Below, piece after piece: positions 8,723 through 19,654 of a stretch of 64,000 bases of DNA (position 1 is its first letter; each line of letters begins with the position of its first letter). A program made the position numbers and the translations under genes. This stretch comes from Dactylonectria macrodidyma (Eukaryota; Ascomycota; Sordariomycetes; Hypocreales; Nectriaceae): contig JAGMUV010000021.1 of NCBI GenBank assembly GCA_020744425.1, positions 868,001-932,000 of the forward strand, read 5' to 3'. The notes under the pieces are model-generated. The model worked only from the letters and a program-made list of their open reading frames with translations. It did not search any database and was not told the origin of the DNA.

Positions 8723-11593
8723 TGGTACATAGTAGCTGGCCCGATGCATTCCTTTGTGGAAAAGGCTGAAACAATATCACATGCAAACTGAGAAGCGGAT
8801 GCCTGCTGTAGGCTGAAAGACACTGCCTCCTTTTACAAGTGCCGAATGGCACTTACGTCAAATGTGGTCATGACACATGCAAGCTGAAAAGAGGTCCGAG
8901 GTGGGTGTTCAGTTAATGTAGTGGGGAGATAAGCTTATTGGAGGATAAGAAGGTAATGGGTCGAGATGGGATGAGTGTGACTATAGCCAATTAATTCTCC
9001 GTAAATGGGTGAGCTGGATTGGGGTCTCCGTGGACTAAGTAGCTCTGTGATATTACCATGCGATCGAAATTACGGAAGCAGGACAATAACTGCGCTGCAA
9101 TTCTGGATCTCGCCTTCCGTCCCTCACGTCGATCGTTTCCACCTATGTTAGTTAATAGGTTAGGTACATTGAACACTATGTACGTCATTTTCAACTGATG
9201 ATCATCTCCTCACATTTTCTGTATCATTGGGTCACTTCTCCGCTCTTGTATGCTTACTATGTGGCAAACATTGTCATTTGCTAGCCAGTCGTTGACTGGC
9301 TGAAAGGAATCGTGGCTGCTTACATTCCGCATTCCTTTAGCCCCGAAGCTCATAATCAAACCGACACGAACCCTATTTCTGCACTTTTTGTCTCGACATG
9401 TGAAATCGCGAAGAAATGAGGCCTGAGGGTCAGAGAGGGCACCATTACTATTTTTAGCGTCCGCCTTTCTTCTAAATGTACATTGACCTAGAAACTGCTA
9501 TTCTCGGGTCCAAGGTTATTATGTCATGCAAGAGTCGTTTCAGCGTGGCGACTGGCTGAGGCTGGATTTGAGGCTGAAGTTGCCGGTAAGCTTTCTCCGC
9601 CATTTGCGGCCCGCTGACGTTTGCAAAGCAGGCTAAAGGTGCTGGGTGCACCAATGACTCTGATTGGGGAATACAAAGAGGATCTGGAATGCTGATCAGT
9701 TGCCCAACAAGCGCAGTGGTCCAGGGAGGGACGCGAATTTGCGGTCCGAGCACAACTTGTGGGTCAAAGGACAATGTTATATTAACAACAAAAGAAGGTG
9801 AAGGAGATAAGGTCTTCTGGATGTCACACTTAGTTGGTTAATCGGACAATGTTTCGCTTCTCTTGCCTCCATTCGCCGACGGAAGTTTCAGCCTCTTGCA
9901 CCGTTCGTAGGCGCGAATCGCGTATCTCCAAGATGCTTGTTGCCTATGCGCAGCGTAGAATACTCTACGAGCCATGATCCACGCCTGGTGCCAGAATATA
10001 TGCGGCTCTGCAGGTCGAGGAGTGGGATTGTGAGGTGCACACAATGCCAATATGCATAAACCAAGTACCGCTGCGCTTAGCTTGTGGAACCGTAGGCAGG
10101 CAGGTACCTAAACCTTATTGGGGAGCCGGTCCCTCGATGGTGTACGGAGTTTGCGTATACGAGGAAGCACATCAACTTTGATATGTCTGATCATGGTGCC
10201 GTCGCCAGTGATCCTCGTTCATGCAATTTTCACGGAAACTTACTACCACAGAGTTTTCGGACCTATACAGGCGAACTTGCCAGGTCTGGTGAGATCACCT
10301 TCCAGAAACACCATTCCGAAAGACATATTCCACGGAGGCGCCTGCATGCCTTCGGCCAGCCCGAGTGCGTTCGCAGAAATGAATGACGAAATGAACCAGG
10401 GTAGAGTAAAAAGCTTGTGAATTTTTTGCCTCAACCTCAGGTAATGAATTGTGTTGTGGTGTTTATTTCGATGTGGTGTCTGGAAGCGGGCGAGGAGCCG
10501 GCATACGCTGTTGCGACGTTTCCCCAGTGACGCAAGCGCGCTTCCCTTCCACAGTCTCAAATCGCCAAACTTCCACCAGCAACCAACAATCGACCCACGC
10601 CTCAGTGCTGAAGACTTCAGCCATGCTGGTAGTATGATGTGAATCAACGCGGGGTTTTCTGGCGTCCAATCGGGAGCTTTGTCGGTGCAAGCTTCGCGGT
10701 GTGAGAGGAGGTGCGGCTGACGAAGGCATCTCAGTGCTGAAGCGCCATTGAGGCATGTGTCGTCGGATTGCCCGGTCTGGTCTGAATACACGTCGATGGC
10801 AATCGTAGCAAGATGGCGTCGGTGATTGGTGGGCTATGCGCCAAATTTTCAACCTTCAGCTGCATCCCAGACAAGAGTGACGCTGCGTCCAGTTACGACG
10901 ACCGTCCCCGCTTCCCTGTGAAGCTCAAGCCGAGGATTGGAATGCATGTCTGGCGACGCTTGAAAGTTCCGCAGTTTGTCAGGGCAGATGGATCAGCCAC
11001 AACTAACCACAGGGAACAAGCTGAAGAGCTGCTGTCCCAGAATCCAGTCGTTCCTGGCGATGGAGATAACACATGTTGGCTCACTGCCGAGTATTTACGA
11101 GAAAGTTTCTGACCGAAAGTGCAGGCGAAGTCAGGCGTGCTCAGGCCCTTCGCTATCACCCTCTCGTCACCTCCATGCATGATAATTTCGGCCAAAGGAA
11201 TTGTAGGTTGTCCCACTCCTCGCAGGATGACCCTATTACTGCCCGGTCCAAGCTCTTTTACCATCAGGTACAATACAAGACAATACAATGCACTTTGTTA
11301 CGCCCGGCGGCGCTTGAGCCGAAAGGGCACTCATTACTAATATATCCATACGTTGTCCAAATACCATCAGGCACACTTTTGTGCGAAACCGGCTTCCTGG
11401 TTCTTCAAACTCTTAAGGGTTAAACCCACTTTTAATCACGGCGGTCATATGCCTGGCGTGTGAGTGTCTGGCATGTGATTCTGACACTATCCTAGTATTG
11501 ATATCGGCCTGAACTCAACCAGAGAACCTGAGAGTAGATCTCTCTTTCATCCTTGAAGTAAGCTTAAGTTAATGGCAATGAAAATATATCGCA
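8723..11593. other. Gene-poor stretch
   Basis: No convincing gene was found. Short frames exist (for example leftward 9774-9472 and 10791-10243), but none shows a recognisable domain or convincing splice continuity. It may contain decayed sequence beyond recognition. Confidence 0.5.
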
Positions 11594-11830
11594 ATGATCT
11601 TCTACCTCGGCTACCTCGTAGCCCTCGTGGTACTGCCTGTGTCCTACATCGCACAGGCAGGACCGCATGCAGGCTCTACGCAAACGGCACTCATCCCGTG
11701 GCTCGATCGAGTCCAAGGCGAATATGATTTCACCAGCCCTCCCCATGTTCATATGTGGATTTCTAAAGACGATACTGGAACTAGCATGACAAGTAGAATG
11801 TCTTTCCTGGTCGACACAGGCACATGCGGC
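11594..11830 (+). pseudogene. 5' part of a small secreted-protein gene cut by a hAT transposon
   Basis: An ATG at 11594 opens a frame with a clear signal peptide (hydrophobic core YLGYLVALVVLP) followed by about 55 residues ending VDTGTCG. The coding-like sequence stops at the hAT terminus at 11831; the residues beyond it are transposon sequence. DTGTCG recalls the DTG of aspartic proteases, but the rest does not clearly match that family, so function is left open. Sequence to the right of the transposon (from 15395) stays open for about 25 codons in the frame that directly continues this one, which may be its continuation. Confidence 0.45.
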
Positions 11831-14800
11831 CAGCGCTGCCCTCAAATCAAACAAATCAAATCCAGAGTCATATTTGAAATATTTGATGGCCCGCAAAGCC
11901 AGATTTGTTATTTAGAATATTTAATCAAATATTTCAAATTCTAATATCTGTGCTTTCCATACTACTCTCAATATCCTAGTGTAACCCATCTGTCCTAGGT
12001 GCAGTAGCGCCAAGCTTCGCAGCACCATGCCTAATCCAGTTCTTAAGGCACTGCAGCCTCTCCAATGTTTCCGCACTCATCGAAAGTCTCTGTGACGTTA
12101 ACGTCAACTTAGCAAGGCTGAAAGACCTCTTACAATCAGTTGCTATCGCCGGGATAGCAAGTATATCAAGAGCCAGCTGGCTAAGCACTAGGAATGGTCC
12201 CTGGTGGGCCATCCACCACTCGATTGGATCCTCGGTTTCTTGTGGTTCCAGCCGCAAATAGCGCTCAAGTTCGCTGCCCATCACTGTTGCTCGAGCTCTC
12301 CTGCTTTTCACTCATTGTTTGAACACACTATCCTTATGTGTTTTATGTGGCACGCATGATGATGTCACAGTCTTTATAATTGCCTTTTGCTGTTTATCCG
12401 TTGCTGTCGGCTGGCTGTAATGATACTAGTAGTCAAGGTAGTCGGATAGACCCATCTTAGCGTCTCTCACCCATATAAGCTGCTCTTCTGTAGCCCAGTT
12501 CATCTTAAGGTAACTTATGCTAAGAGCCGGATGCAGAATGATGGATGCGGCGAACAACGGGGACTCCCCTAGCTTGGTGTAGTACTTATTGAGCTTCTGC
12601 TAGGCCGTTATAATAGAGAGCCTCATATAGTGTTAATAATCTTTTCCCATGTCTTCAATCTTCAATAATCCGGACGCCTTACCCCGTCTACCATGTCCTC
12701 CCTAGTCACGATCTGGAAAGGGGCTCTCCTGTGGCTTCCGCGGCTGTATGTCCATCTCACAGTCCTTGAATCGAGCAGGGAGCTGGCGATTTCGGTCTGG
12801 TCGCCCTCGAGGCAGTTTTACCTGCGAGTTAGTACTCTTTTCCGCTGTCTCGTCCGGGGCAGCGTGATAGAACAGCTTCTAATCTTCTAAATGTTCTAGT
12901 AAATATTCTATGCCCATTATCACTTCCCAAAGGCGTCCATGGCCTCCCCTACTACCCTACCCTTATGCTTTTATAGTCTGCAGATAGAACGGCTTAAGGA
13001 TATACTTGACTTCTGCTAAAAGCCTCTAGTTATTACCTTTTAAGACATTACCTTAGGGTAGCCATCCCTTTACATCCGGATATATTAAGAAGGCCCTGAT
13101 ATCTCCCTGCTTGATAAGCGCTCGAGAGACCATGAGGTAGGTGGAATTCCATCTCGTGTCATTGTTCAGGACAACCTCTAGCTCCGCCGTGGACTCGCCC
13201 GCTAGGAGAAAGCCTTGTGCTTCGTCGTTCTCACGTGCGATCCTCTTAAAGAGCTCGCATTTCTGAGGGGACGATCTGATGAACTTAATAACATTATGAA
13301 GCTTTCCCACTGGCCCTTTCTTTCTCCAGTGCTGTAGGTCTTCCTCGTGGCGGCCGAGAAGGTTAAAAACCTGCGACTCGGCCTCGAAAGCCTCAAAATC
13401 TTCCCCGTAGAGGAACGCACGAGCTACCAAGTTTAAGATATGTCTATAGCAGCGCATGCGTTTAGTACGTACGTCCGCCGGTGTTATTTCTGTATTGAGA
13501 ATTCTGTAGAAATGTTAAAGACAGTTATCGTTAGAGGACACATTATCCAAGATCACCGTTCTAACTCGGTCCTCTATTTTCTACTCTTAGACGATTTGCG
13601 AAAGCGTTATAGCGAGGTTTTCCCCACTATGATACCCGAGCTGGTGTCGAAATGCTAGTAGGCGCGACTGGTGGTGGCCCTGGCGGTTAAGGAAGTGAGC
13701 TGTGACCGCTATTATAGCGTACTGATTAGGCGAGGTCCAGAGGTCGAACCTGAGATGAATTTTAGTGAGGGCATCCAAAAGCTCCTGCTTGACTTGGTCT
13801 TTCTTGGACTTGTATATGTTGTCTAGCAGACGGCTTATCGATTGCCGGCTCCATAGCATACATGGGCAACTTGTTCTGTTATTCTGTTGCTTGTTCTGTA
13901 TAACATGTTAATATTTTTTTATTCTGTTATTCTGTTATCATGTTATGGCTTTCACACTAATCCGTTATAACGGAATAACAGAATAAACAGGATAAGTGAA
14001 ATAAGCTTTTTTCATTGCCTTTGGCACATCCAACGGACCAAAAGGTCATACATTTGATCAAGCGGGAAGGAAGGTCTCTCAGCTGTTCAGAAAGGCTGCT
14101 GACTGGCAGGTCGGAAGTCTGAACTTCCAGTAAGAAGTTGGTATCATCTATGTTTCCCAAAAAGCAAGTTATTCAACACAACGACCCCGGAGGCCCTTCA
14201 CCCTAATTCGTTTACTATTGTGTTCCTTATCCTGTTATCTTGTTATCTTATCCTGTTATCCTGTAAACTGTATTTTTTCTTATCTTGTTCTGTTTAACAT
14301 GTTAAGGGATTTCTAAACATGTTATACAGGTTGCCCATGTATGCTCCATAGTATCTGGCCTGATAAATGAGGATCGAGCTGCTACACGAGCTGTTCAAAG
14401 AATGGACCCGTGAAGAAAGAAAAGGGAACGTCGGCGTTGATCAGAAGTCCTAGGCTTAGTTCTCGGACAATCTTGACCTTGGCTCGCGGGACGGCGCTGT
14501 AGTGCAAGCGTGGTCGCTTGGCCCGATCGGAGTCGTCAGTCGATGGGTCTGTATCGGCGCCTTGGCTGCTTTCGAAGATCCGGTGTGACCTGCACTTGTC
14601 AATGATGCTCAAGATGACGATGCTTCACGTGTGATGTACTTGCGGAGGTGGTCAGCTGCCGAACTGGTAGTAGTAGTGGCGAAGAACTCGGGCTGGCCCT
14701 TCGCATCGCATAAACGGCAGGCCCAGTAAGGGTTTGACGGGCTGTCGTTAGTATCTAGTTCAATAAGAAATAAACCATGGCGCTTGATCTAGCTCTTCCG

Positions 14801-15394
14801 GCCCTTCGACCCCTTTCTGGATAAGGACTCTTCTAGAATATATCGTCTGTTCCTCTATACTGCTTGCGGGAGATCTGCAACGGTGGGATGGTCTGGTAAT
14901 GCCGTCTGCATCATCGATTCGAGTTGACTTGCCAAGTTCCTCGGCGGTCGGAGAAGAGCAAAGGCAGAGGGTGGAGAAGGAAGCATAGTGTCGTTAGGCA
15001 TGCATCAGTCTGCACTGGCATGCGTTGAAAGCAGGTAAACAATTCTCTAAAACGCGTGCTGAACTTGTGGGGAATAAGGATAATAAGAAGCGACTTCTAT
15101 TTCTGGGCCTCTTAGTCATGAAGAAAGGTAGCTTGTTAATAGGCATTTTCAGGATGACTCTGATTGGTTAGACTAATCGGTATACGAATAATGTAGTAGG
15201 TTCCGGGTAGGCAACCATCACGCACTCATTAGCCTGGACCTGCTCGGCCACCTCGCTATATTGCGTATCAAATATATCAAATTGCATTTCAAATCCGGGG
15301 TTTTGTATTTGTTTGATTTGAAATAAGATTTTGCTTTATTTGTTTGATTTGTTTGGCAGTTTGTTTGTTTGGATTTGATTTATGGGCAGCGCTG
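11831..15394 (-). mobile_element. Degenerate hAT DNA transposon
   Basis: Both ends carry CAGCGCTGCCC as terminal inverted repeats, followed by AAATCAAA-rich subterminal sequence. Leftward fragments of a hAT transposase lie inside: 14612-14382, 13859-13587, 13457-13053 (with DTRWNSTYLMVSRAL, typical of hAT) and 12311-11976 (the C-terminal dimerisation region, with LALDILAIPAIATDCKRSFS). Stops and gaps separate them, so the element is dead. No 8-bp duplication is seen outside CAGCGCTGCCC; alternatively the palindrome CAGCGCTG could itself be the target duplication. Confidence 0.85.
13857..14343. mobile_element. 487-bp hAT-type MITE nested in the hAT element
   Basis: Perfect 14-bp terminal inverted repeats CATACATGGGCAAC are flanked by an exact 8-bp target duplication, CTCCATAG (13849-13856 and 14344-14351). 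It interrupts the transposase frame of the host hAT. The interior has no transposase but is full of short repeats of the type TTCTGTTAT and AACATGTTA near both ends. Confidence 0.85.
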
Positions 15395-15990
15395 AGCACC
15401 AGACCCACGTATAACGCAATCAAGGTTCTTCCACCGGCGTTTGGAAGGGGGGTATACCTAACAGAGTGCTGAACGGAACCTAGACCCCTCGCTAGGCTAG
15501 ACCTTACTAGGAAACTAGGAATAGCTATACCTCCCTGACCTCAAGGGGCGGGAGCTTAAGCAGAAGCTACACAATACACACACGTTACAGGGTCATCATC
15601 GTATTCACCTATACTGTCGAACAAATATACGATAGATCTTAAGCTTATAGAGGAGGCAAAGAATGCAAAGTACCTTATATATTACGCCTATTCTGATTAG
15701 CTATAAAAAGAAATGTAGCTTAAGCCTAGGACATGACTTTTGAAATAGACATCTGTAAGGGATGTGACAATGTGTGCACAGGCCAGGTTGTGTGTATTTT
15801 GTCAAAATACAGTGCACTCTTGTTGAATTGGGGATACGATATTTAGCCTGCGATAGCAGAAGATGCCGTTACTTAAGTAGCGCTACGTTTTTGGCCTTTT
15901 GGCCAATTCAACAACTCTTAGTACAGTAGTAGGTTCATTGAGGTAATGTGTTTATGTAGCCTATATTATATCTGAGGCGTTATGCTGTGG
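15395..15990. other. No gene seen; AT-rich decayed sequence
   Basis: No supported coding frame. A short segment at about 15725-15756 (GGACATGACTTTTGAAAT) matches the ends of the inverted-repeat element at 18407-18714 and is probably a relic of the same family. Confidence 0.5.
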
Positions 15991-16442
15991 TGCCCTTGTC
16001 GAGCAGAGCCTGGACGATCTCTGTGTGGCCTTCATACTGTCAGATAGAACAGGTATGCTAGGAAAGCCCTATGCCACATCTATCAGCTATTGAGACTGCG
16101 GCCCGGTCTCAAAGGCCCGGATCTCTAGCAAGCCGGTCTCGAAGACCCGGATCCCGTGGATCCGGTCTTAGGAAAACCTTATCGTAGCCCCTATGACGAT
16201 GAGGGCACCTTTATATATAGAGCCGCTGCGAGCCCTCTGTTAGATAGAAAGCAAGATCTTCCATCGTCACTAAGCTGTCTCAACCATTCCATCCCGTCTG
16301 ATAGATACGACGCAGCCTGGAGCGCCGTGCCGTAGAATCCGGCTGCTACAGCGATATCGGCGCCATTGTCCAACAGTGCACCTGAGGAGGCATGTATGTG
16401 TGTGCTACCATCTACAAAAGCGGCGACGCTGCGCGTTGACAT
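15990..16442 (-). pseudogene. Ankyrin-repeat relic
   Basis: On the leftward strand two ankyrin signatures can be read in different frames: LLDNGADIAVAAGFYGTALQ near 16300-16380, and YEGHTEIVQALLDKG near 15990-16040. Stops and frame changes separate them, and no start or full domain set remains. A G+C-rich mini-repeat (CCGGTCTC/GAAGACCCGGATC) lies between, at about 16100-16170. Ankyrin arrays in fungi often form the C-termini of NLR-like proteins; the parent gene is unknown. Confidence 0.6.
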
Positions 16443-16544
16443 TCTCTTTCTACAACATAGCCTGTTACAGGTTATATTTATATTAACATCGCTTCCATTG
16501 AAAATCCTCTAGTAGTGCATTCTACATGCCATCACTAATCACAC

Positions 16545-18030
16545 TCACCCTCCTCTTCTCTCGCTCGTCGTAGCTATGTGATCCATCTCCAAATCGTGGC
16601 TTCTGTGATCTTGCCATGAATCTGACTCGTTTTCTGTCAATGCCGAAAACGGATGGGTGTCATCATGGAGTTGGTGCTTGGAGGTAACACGTGCAATCGA
16701 AGTTGAGCTGCAAGCACCATCGTTTGGCGTATCTAACCGCACACCCCTGTCGCGTTTGCGAGGATTTCCAGAGCCGCCAATAGTCACAATTCCCGACAGA
16801 CTTCCTCCGGTGGCTCTTGGCGTGCTGTGATGAGCTGTGCCGTATATGGCTAGGTTCAAGATAGGCTTCAAGGACGGGAGACAAGCTGAGAGATGATCAG
16901 GGCGACATGAATCAGGCGGGGAGGCGAAGGCCTGACTTACCACAGACGGTCCCAACGTTGACCTCGATTCCGGTCCACATCATCTCTTCACTAAACAACC
17001 AAGTGACATCTATACTGGAAAAGTCGAGCGCAACCACATAGTACAACCGAACGAAAGACACCGCGGTGACACTGGTCCGAGGATCTTATTAGCCTCAATC
17101 AAGGAATCCCAGCATGCGACGTGAAGGTCTTCTTACAAGAGACCGAGCGCAAAGATGCCCAAGACTGCTATCTTCTGCGTGTTGCGCAGTTGTAGACTCC
17201 AAATCCCCGGGACAGGAACGAGAAGCATTAGTATGTCGGTGATGATATTCGGTATTGCATTAGCAATGAAGAACATCCTGACATCAACTGGGCATTTGTA
17301 TGCCATCTCACTCCCGCCGTTTGGGTCGAACCTCAACCAAAAGGCCGACACGGGCAGGCATTGGAAGGTCGAAACGAGAATCTAGACATCTGATTAACAT
17401 ACTGGGGAGATGACCGGCATGCCGACCAATGAACAGCAGAAAAGGGGGGGCAGGGGGCATACGACGGCGATTCCCCAAGCTGAAACAATGCCAAATAAAA
17501 CCCAGATGGGTAATCGCGTTGAGGACACGGAGCCAAAAATCCGCCAGTAAAATGCAAGTATAGACCACTTGACCAGGACAATACTCAGGGTATATAGGTA
17601 CTCGGCGATAAACAAGCCTTGAAAGTAAACCTTAAGTCCGTCCAGCGGAGCAGCCCAGATGTGTTTACCAAAGCCACCGCGAGTAGTCACTGCATGAACA
17701 GTCAGTGTTGCAATATCGGGTTACGGAGCCAAACAACACACTGTAGCAGATTACGTCAAACATGAAGCCGCCTGAGAATAGCTGCAGTTATGCTATCAGT
17801 CATGGGTTTCGAGGTAACAGAGCACGCCTTTGCAAGAGGGAAAATACCAGCGAAACGGCAATGAGCCAGTCATCCCACCAGAGCTGGTTCCGAGCAAGTC
17901 TTCGCGATGTGATACGCAGACAGACACTAACAATCCCGAAAACCCAGGTCAGGACAAAGGCAGAGACAAGGGCCGGAACTTTGGTCTCGCCTAGGTCGAG
18001 GCCTGCAGGCGGTTCCGGGAGAGAACTCAT
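16545..18030 (-). CDS. Rhodopsin-domain (PTH11-like / SAT4-type) integral membrane protein
   Basis: Six exons on the reverse strand: 18030-17848, 17781-17742, 17689-17463, 17381-17137, 17071-16941 and 16885-16545. All junctions keep frame, giving 388 aa. The start is the ATG giving MSSLPEPP. Family hallmarks are present: LWWDDWLIAVSL after the first helix, TTRGGFGKHIW, FQC in the extracellular loop, the run IPNIITDILMLLVPVPGIW, and CACLPSLKPIL at the end of the last helix. Seven hydrophobic segments are evident, followed by a hydrophilic tail of about 100 residues. Such proteins sit in the plasma membrane; some act as G-protein-linked sensors, others lie in secondary-metabolite clusters. No intact biosynthetic genes surround it, so its role is open. 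No breaks were found. Confidence 0.88.
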
Positions 18031-18406
18031 CTTTGGTCTTGGGTAGATTGACGAAACAGCACTGGGGATTGCGGAGATAAGTGGTGGCCTCCACAATACA
18101 TACTTATACCGACCAGGTAAAAGTCGCCAAACAGCACGAGGCGATCAACAAAGCCTTTCTCAGGGCTTGAGACTGGATCTGGGAAGACAAGCCATGGAAC
18201 TTCCCGCTGGTTCATCTTAGGGCGACGAACCAACCAATGAGGCGGCAGTAGCTCGTCTCATGCACGGTTTGGGCGCTGATCCTGCGTTCTGAATATGCAA
18301 AAACAGCCTAATGCGGCACTCTCCGGAACTCTATTCCTGCCCCATGCTACATCACTGAACTAGGGCGCCCGCAGAGCAATTAAGGGTCCGACAACGTCAA
18401 TGACGG

Positions 18407-18714
18407 AGGTCCATTTCAAAAGTCATGTCCTGCTCTAAAGCCACACTTTTTTAAACAGCCAGTCAGAGTGGGTGTAGTATATGAAGTACTTTATATCACT
18501 TACCTCCACTAAAAGCTCGAGATCTATAGCACATCAAACACTGCTAGCAAATAGCGGCTGGCGCTGTTAGCCTCTGAAGACCTCTGGGTATATAGGGAGC
18601 TACAGTGGGGCTAAGGAACAAGTGCCTTAAAGAGCATATATTATTAAGTAGCTAGTAGGGGTACGAAGGTGTGGCGTTATTAGCGTGGGACATGACTTTG
18701 AAATGGTCGTCCGT
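18407..18714. mobile_element. Short inverted-repeat element (MITE-like)
   Basis: The left end (18407-18450, with CCATTTCAAAAGTCATGTCC) and the right end (18669-18714, with GGACATGACTTTGAAATGG) are imperfect inverted repeats of about 45 bp. The interior of roughly 220 bp has no coding potential. A further copy of one end lies at about 15725. Superfamily not determined. Confidence 0.65.
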
Positions 18715-18794
18715 AGGGAAAACTACATCATTAACAGAGGGCTTTAAGGCTATTGGATCAGACAGACACCGTCACTGTCACTGTCACAACACCC

Positions 18795-19654
18795 CTACAG
18801 CTCGACCCTCATCTGGTCCGATTCCGCCGCCTTTTCAACTCCATCCACCACGTCTTGAACCGCCGACAGGAAGGGCGAGTGCGAGGATCTGCTCCAGAAA
18901 ATAATCGAATCCGGGCCCAGGATTTGAGCCATCTGCTCTTGCACGGCGACGGGGACTGCTCTGTCTTCTTCGCAGACAAAGTATAAGCAGTGTATGTCGT
19001 GCCAAGGCTGGTAGTCAACCTCATCCGTCCAGGCACGCACGCATTCGTGCTTGACAGCCGCAACCGCCTCTTTCTGCAGATCCGAAGGTACGTCATGATA
19101 CAAGATCTCCTCTGGTGTATCTGCAAACACATACGAGCCCTGTTATGCATGATCGACGGTTTAGCCATGGTCCTCTCTGCCAGGGAATGTGGCGCTGGCG
19201 TTCTGGAGTCGGTGGTCGGCTCCACACCTGAGACACCTCTTACCTGTACGCGCATTCAGGGAAGCCACTCTCCCCCAAGAAGCTTGAGAATGCTCTGTCC
19301 CACGGGCGTCACGAATGCAGTGAGGTATAGGAACGTGATGATTCCTCCCGCCTTGCCCTCCTTCTGTCGCTGCTCGTAGCCAAGGCCTCGGACGGCGTTC
19401 GCACCAACCAGGCCACCATACGAGTGCACTACCAGAACAATCTGCTTGCCTTGATCGGCCAAAGCCTCGAGAACGTTGCGCAGCGCCGCAGCATCGTCGG
19501 GAATCCCCTTGGTGGGTGGCTCGGCACCGACAGACGGGTACGTGACGGCGTCGGTCTCCCAGCCCCTGGCTTGCAAGGCGTCGCGAACAAGTCGGAACGA
19601 GCCCGGGGAATGCTAGGCCCCTGGTGCGAAAACGATATTTGGCTTGCGAGTCAT
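18795..19654 (-). pseudogene. Alpha/beta-hydrolase, inactivated by two nonsense changes
   Basis: Read leftward from the ATG at 19654, the protein begins MTRKPNIVFAPGA, then hits TAG at 19615-19613 exactly where the family has Trp (GAW-HSPGSF). A second stop, TGA at 19258-19256, falls after GGEWLP, again where Trp is expected. The rest is well preserved: nucleophile elbow HSYGG, an intron from about 19239 (GTAAGAGG) to before GSYVFADTPEEI, and a C-terminal catalytic region CEEDRAVP ... SHSPFLS ending at 18795. Both stops are G-to-A changes of TGG on the coding strand. It resembles salicylate-esterase/hydroxynitrile-lyase-like fungal hydrolases of about 250 aa. Confidence 0.8.

Noticed and set aside
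10243..10791. A 182-codon leftward frame
   Set aside because: No motif, no signal peptide and no homology recognised; overlapping frames exist on both strands.
11823..15402. 8-bp target duplication outside the hAT ends
   Set aside because: CATGCGGC on the left and AGCACCAG on the right do not match.
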